A DNA stretch of 64,000 nucleotides from Quisquiliibacterium transsilvanicum. Lineage in GTDB: Bacteria; Pseudomonadota; Gammaproteobacteria; Burkholderiales; Burkholderiaceae_E. The translations under genes were made by a program, and so were the position numbers. The notes beneath the pieces are model-generated. The model was not told where the DNA came from and did no database searches. It saw only the letters and a program-made list of their open reading frames with translations. Shown here piece by piece: positions 63,287 through 64,000 of this stretch; position 1 is the first letter of the stretch; each line of letters opens with the position of its first letter. The DNA lies in NCBI RefSeq assembly GCF_014202215.1, contig NZ_JACHGB010000004.1, positions 161,255-225,254 of the forward strand, read 5' to 3'.

Positions 63287-63841
63287 TTACTGGTAGGCCA
63301 GGTCGGCGCGACGGTTCTCGGCGAACGCGCTTTCGTCGCTGCCCGTGGCGCGCGGCTTCTCCTCGCCCAGGCTGACGGCCTCCATCTGCGCTTCGGCCAC
63401 GCCCAGCGCGGCGAGCGTGCGGCGCACCGCCTCGGCGCGCTTCTGGCCCAGGGCGAGGTTGTACTCGCGGGTGCCGCGCTCGTCGGTGTTGCCCTGGACG
63501 ACGACGCGGACCTTGGGGTTCGCGTTCAGGAAGCGCGCATGGGCTTCCAGCGTGCCGCGATACTCCTCGCGGACATTGAAGCTGTCGAAATCGAAGTAGA
63601 TGCTGCGCTTGGCCAGGGGGCTGGCCGGGTCGTTCAGCGCATCGCGCGCGTCGACGGTCACCGGGGTGACCTGGCGGCTGCCACCGCCTGCGCCCGAGCC
63701 GTCCGCGCCCGAGCCCTGGCCGGCGCCGGTGCGCGCGTCGACCGGCGCGGTGCCGTTCTCGTTGAGCTTGACGGGCGAGCTGCAGCCCACGAGGGCGAGC
63801 GCAAGGCCCGCGGTCAACAGCAATTGCCTGATCGTCGTCAT
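63287..63841 (-). CDS. pal: Peptidoglycan-associated lipoprotein Pal
   Basis: A 184-residue lipoprotein with lipobox L-V-G-C near residue 20, a Gly/Ser-rich linker and an OmpA-like peptidoglycan-binding domain (I-Y-F-D-F-D-S-F-N-V, V-V-V-Q-G-N-T-D-E-R-G-T, A-L-G-Q-K-R-A-E-A-V). It anchors the outer membrane to the wall and binds TolB. It sits between tolB and cpoB. Confidence 0.96.
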   Translation of the reverse strand: MTTIRQLLLTAGLALALVGCSSPVKLNENGTAPVDARTGAGQGSGADGSGAGGGSRQVTPVTVDARDALNDPASPLAKRSIYFDFDSFNVREEYRGTLEAHARFLNANPKVRVVVQGNTDERGTREYNLALGQKRAEAVRRTLAALGVAEAQMEAVSLGEEKPRATGSDESAFAENRRADLAYQ

Positions 63842-63917
63842 CTGTGTTTCTCCGGAGCGTTCTGTTTGGGGTGGGGTGTGGAAGGGATGGGCGGCAGCGC
63901 GACTTCCGGTCCCGGCA

Positions 63918-64000
63918 TCACCGGGGGAAGGGGCCCCAGGTCGGTTCGCGGATGTCGCCGGCGGCGGACGTGAGGCGCTGCTTGACCCGGCCGTCGATGG
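63918..64000 (-). CDS. tolB: Tol-Pal system protein TolB, C-terminal end (rest outside window)
   Basis: The last 26 codons of a minus-strand gene that continues past the window edge. They read I-D-G-R-V-K-Q-R-L then A-G-D-I-R-E-P-T-W-G-P-F, the typical end of TolB, and stop at TGA 63918-63920. Position directly upstream of pal agrees. TolB is the periplasmic beta-propeller of the Tol-Pal system. Confidence 0.85.
   Translation of the reverse strand, partial: IDGRVKQRLTSAAGDIREPTWGPFPR

Overview
The window is high-GC DNA from a Gram-negative bacterium, most likely a betaproteobacterium of the Burkholderiales. This rests on Bug/TctC-type binding proteins, a tolB-pal-cpoB cluster, an IF-1 paralogue, IS66 and IS407-type insertion sequences, and overall codon use. 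No species can be named from the sequence alone.

Positions 1-22348 look like a surface-protein (S-layer-like or RTX) secretion locus. They hold the 3' end of a repetitive secreted protein, a 2198-residue RTX-type protein, a patch of mobile DNA (IS3 remnant, intact IS66, integrase remnant, DUF4160/DUF2442-HTH pair), and a minus-strand cluster of SapC-like protein, glycosyltransferase and methyltransferase. A divergent plus-strand operon encodes a complete type I secretion machine: two different ABC exporters, an HlyD-type adaptor and a TolC-type channel. The first gene of that operon encodes a 209-residue protein resembling the N-terminal half of the transposon nuclease TnpB without its RuvC nuclease domain. 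This is the most unusual item in the window.

Positions 22349-32542 are a signalling region. It has a winged-helix protein, a three-gene sensor cluster (histidine kinase, PAS/kinase/receiver hybrid, membrane PAS protein) ending in a strong terminator, and a NarL-type two-component pair that appears inactivated twice. The response regulator is split by an IS407-type element, and the kinase carries a frameshift. A lipoprotein gene follows.

Positions 32543-49393 are an MSHA-like type IV pilus locus: PilM/N-like protein, ATPase, platform protein, a large prepilin-like protein, PilO/PilP-like proteins, secretin, AAA ATPase, TPR protein, lytic transglycosylase and three tandem pilin paralogues. An adjoining sensor kinase/response regulator pair and a tiny membrane protein follow.

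Positions 49469-64000 are metabolic and housekeeping genes: queC, two Bug-type and two Leu/Ile/Val-type periplasmic binding proteins without membrane partners, a LEA14-like lipoprotein, two acyl-CoA ligases, a retropepsin-like protease, a carboxymuconolactone decarboxylase-family protein, infA, tRNA-Lys(TTT), a YeeE-family transporter, cpoB, pal and the 3' end of tolB.
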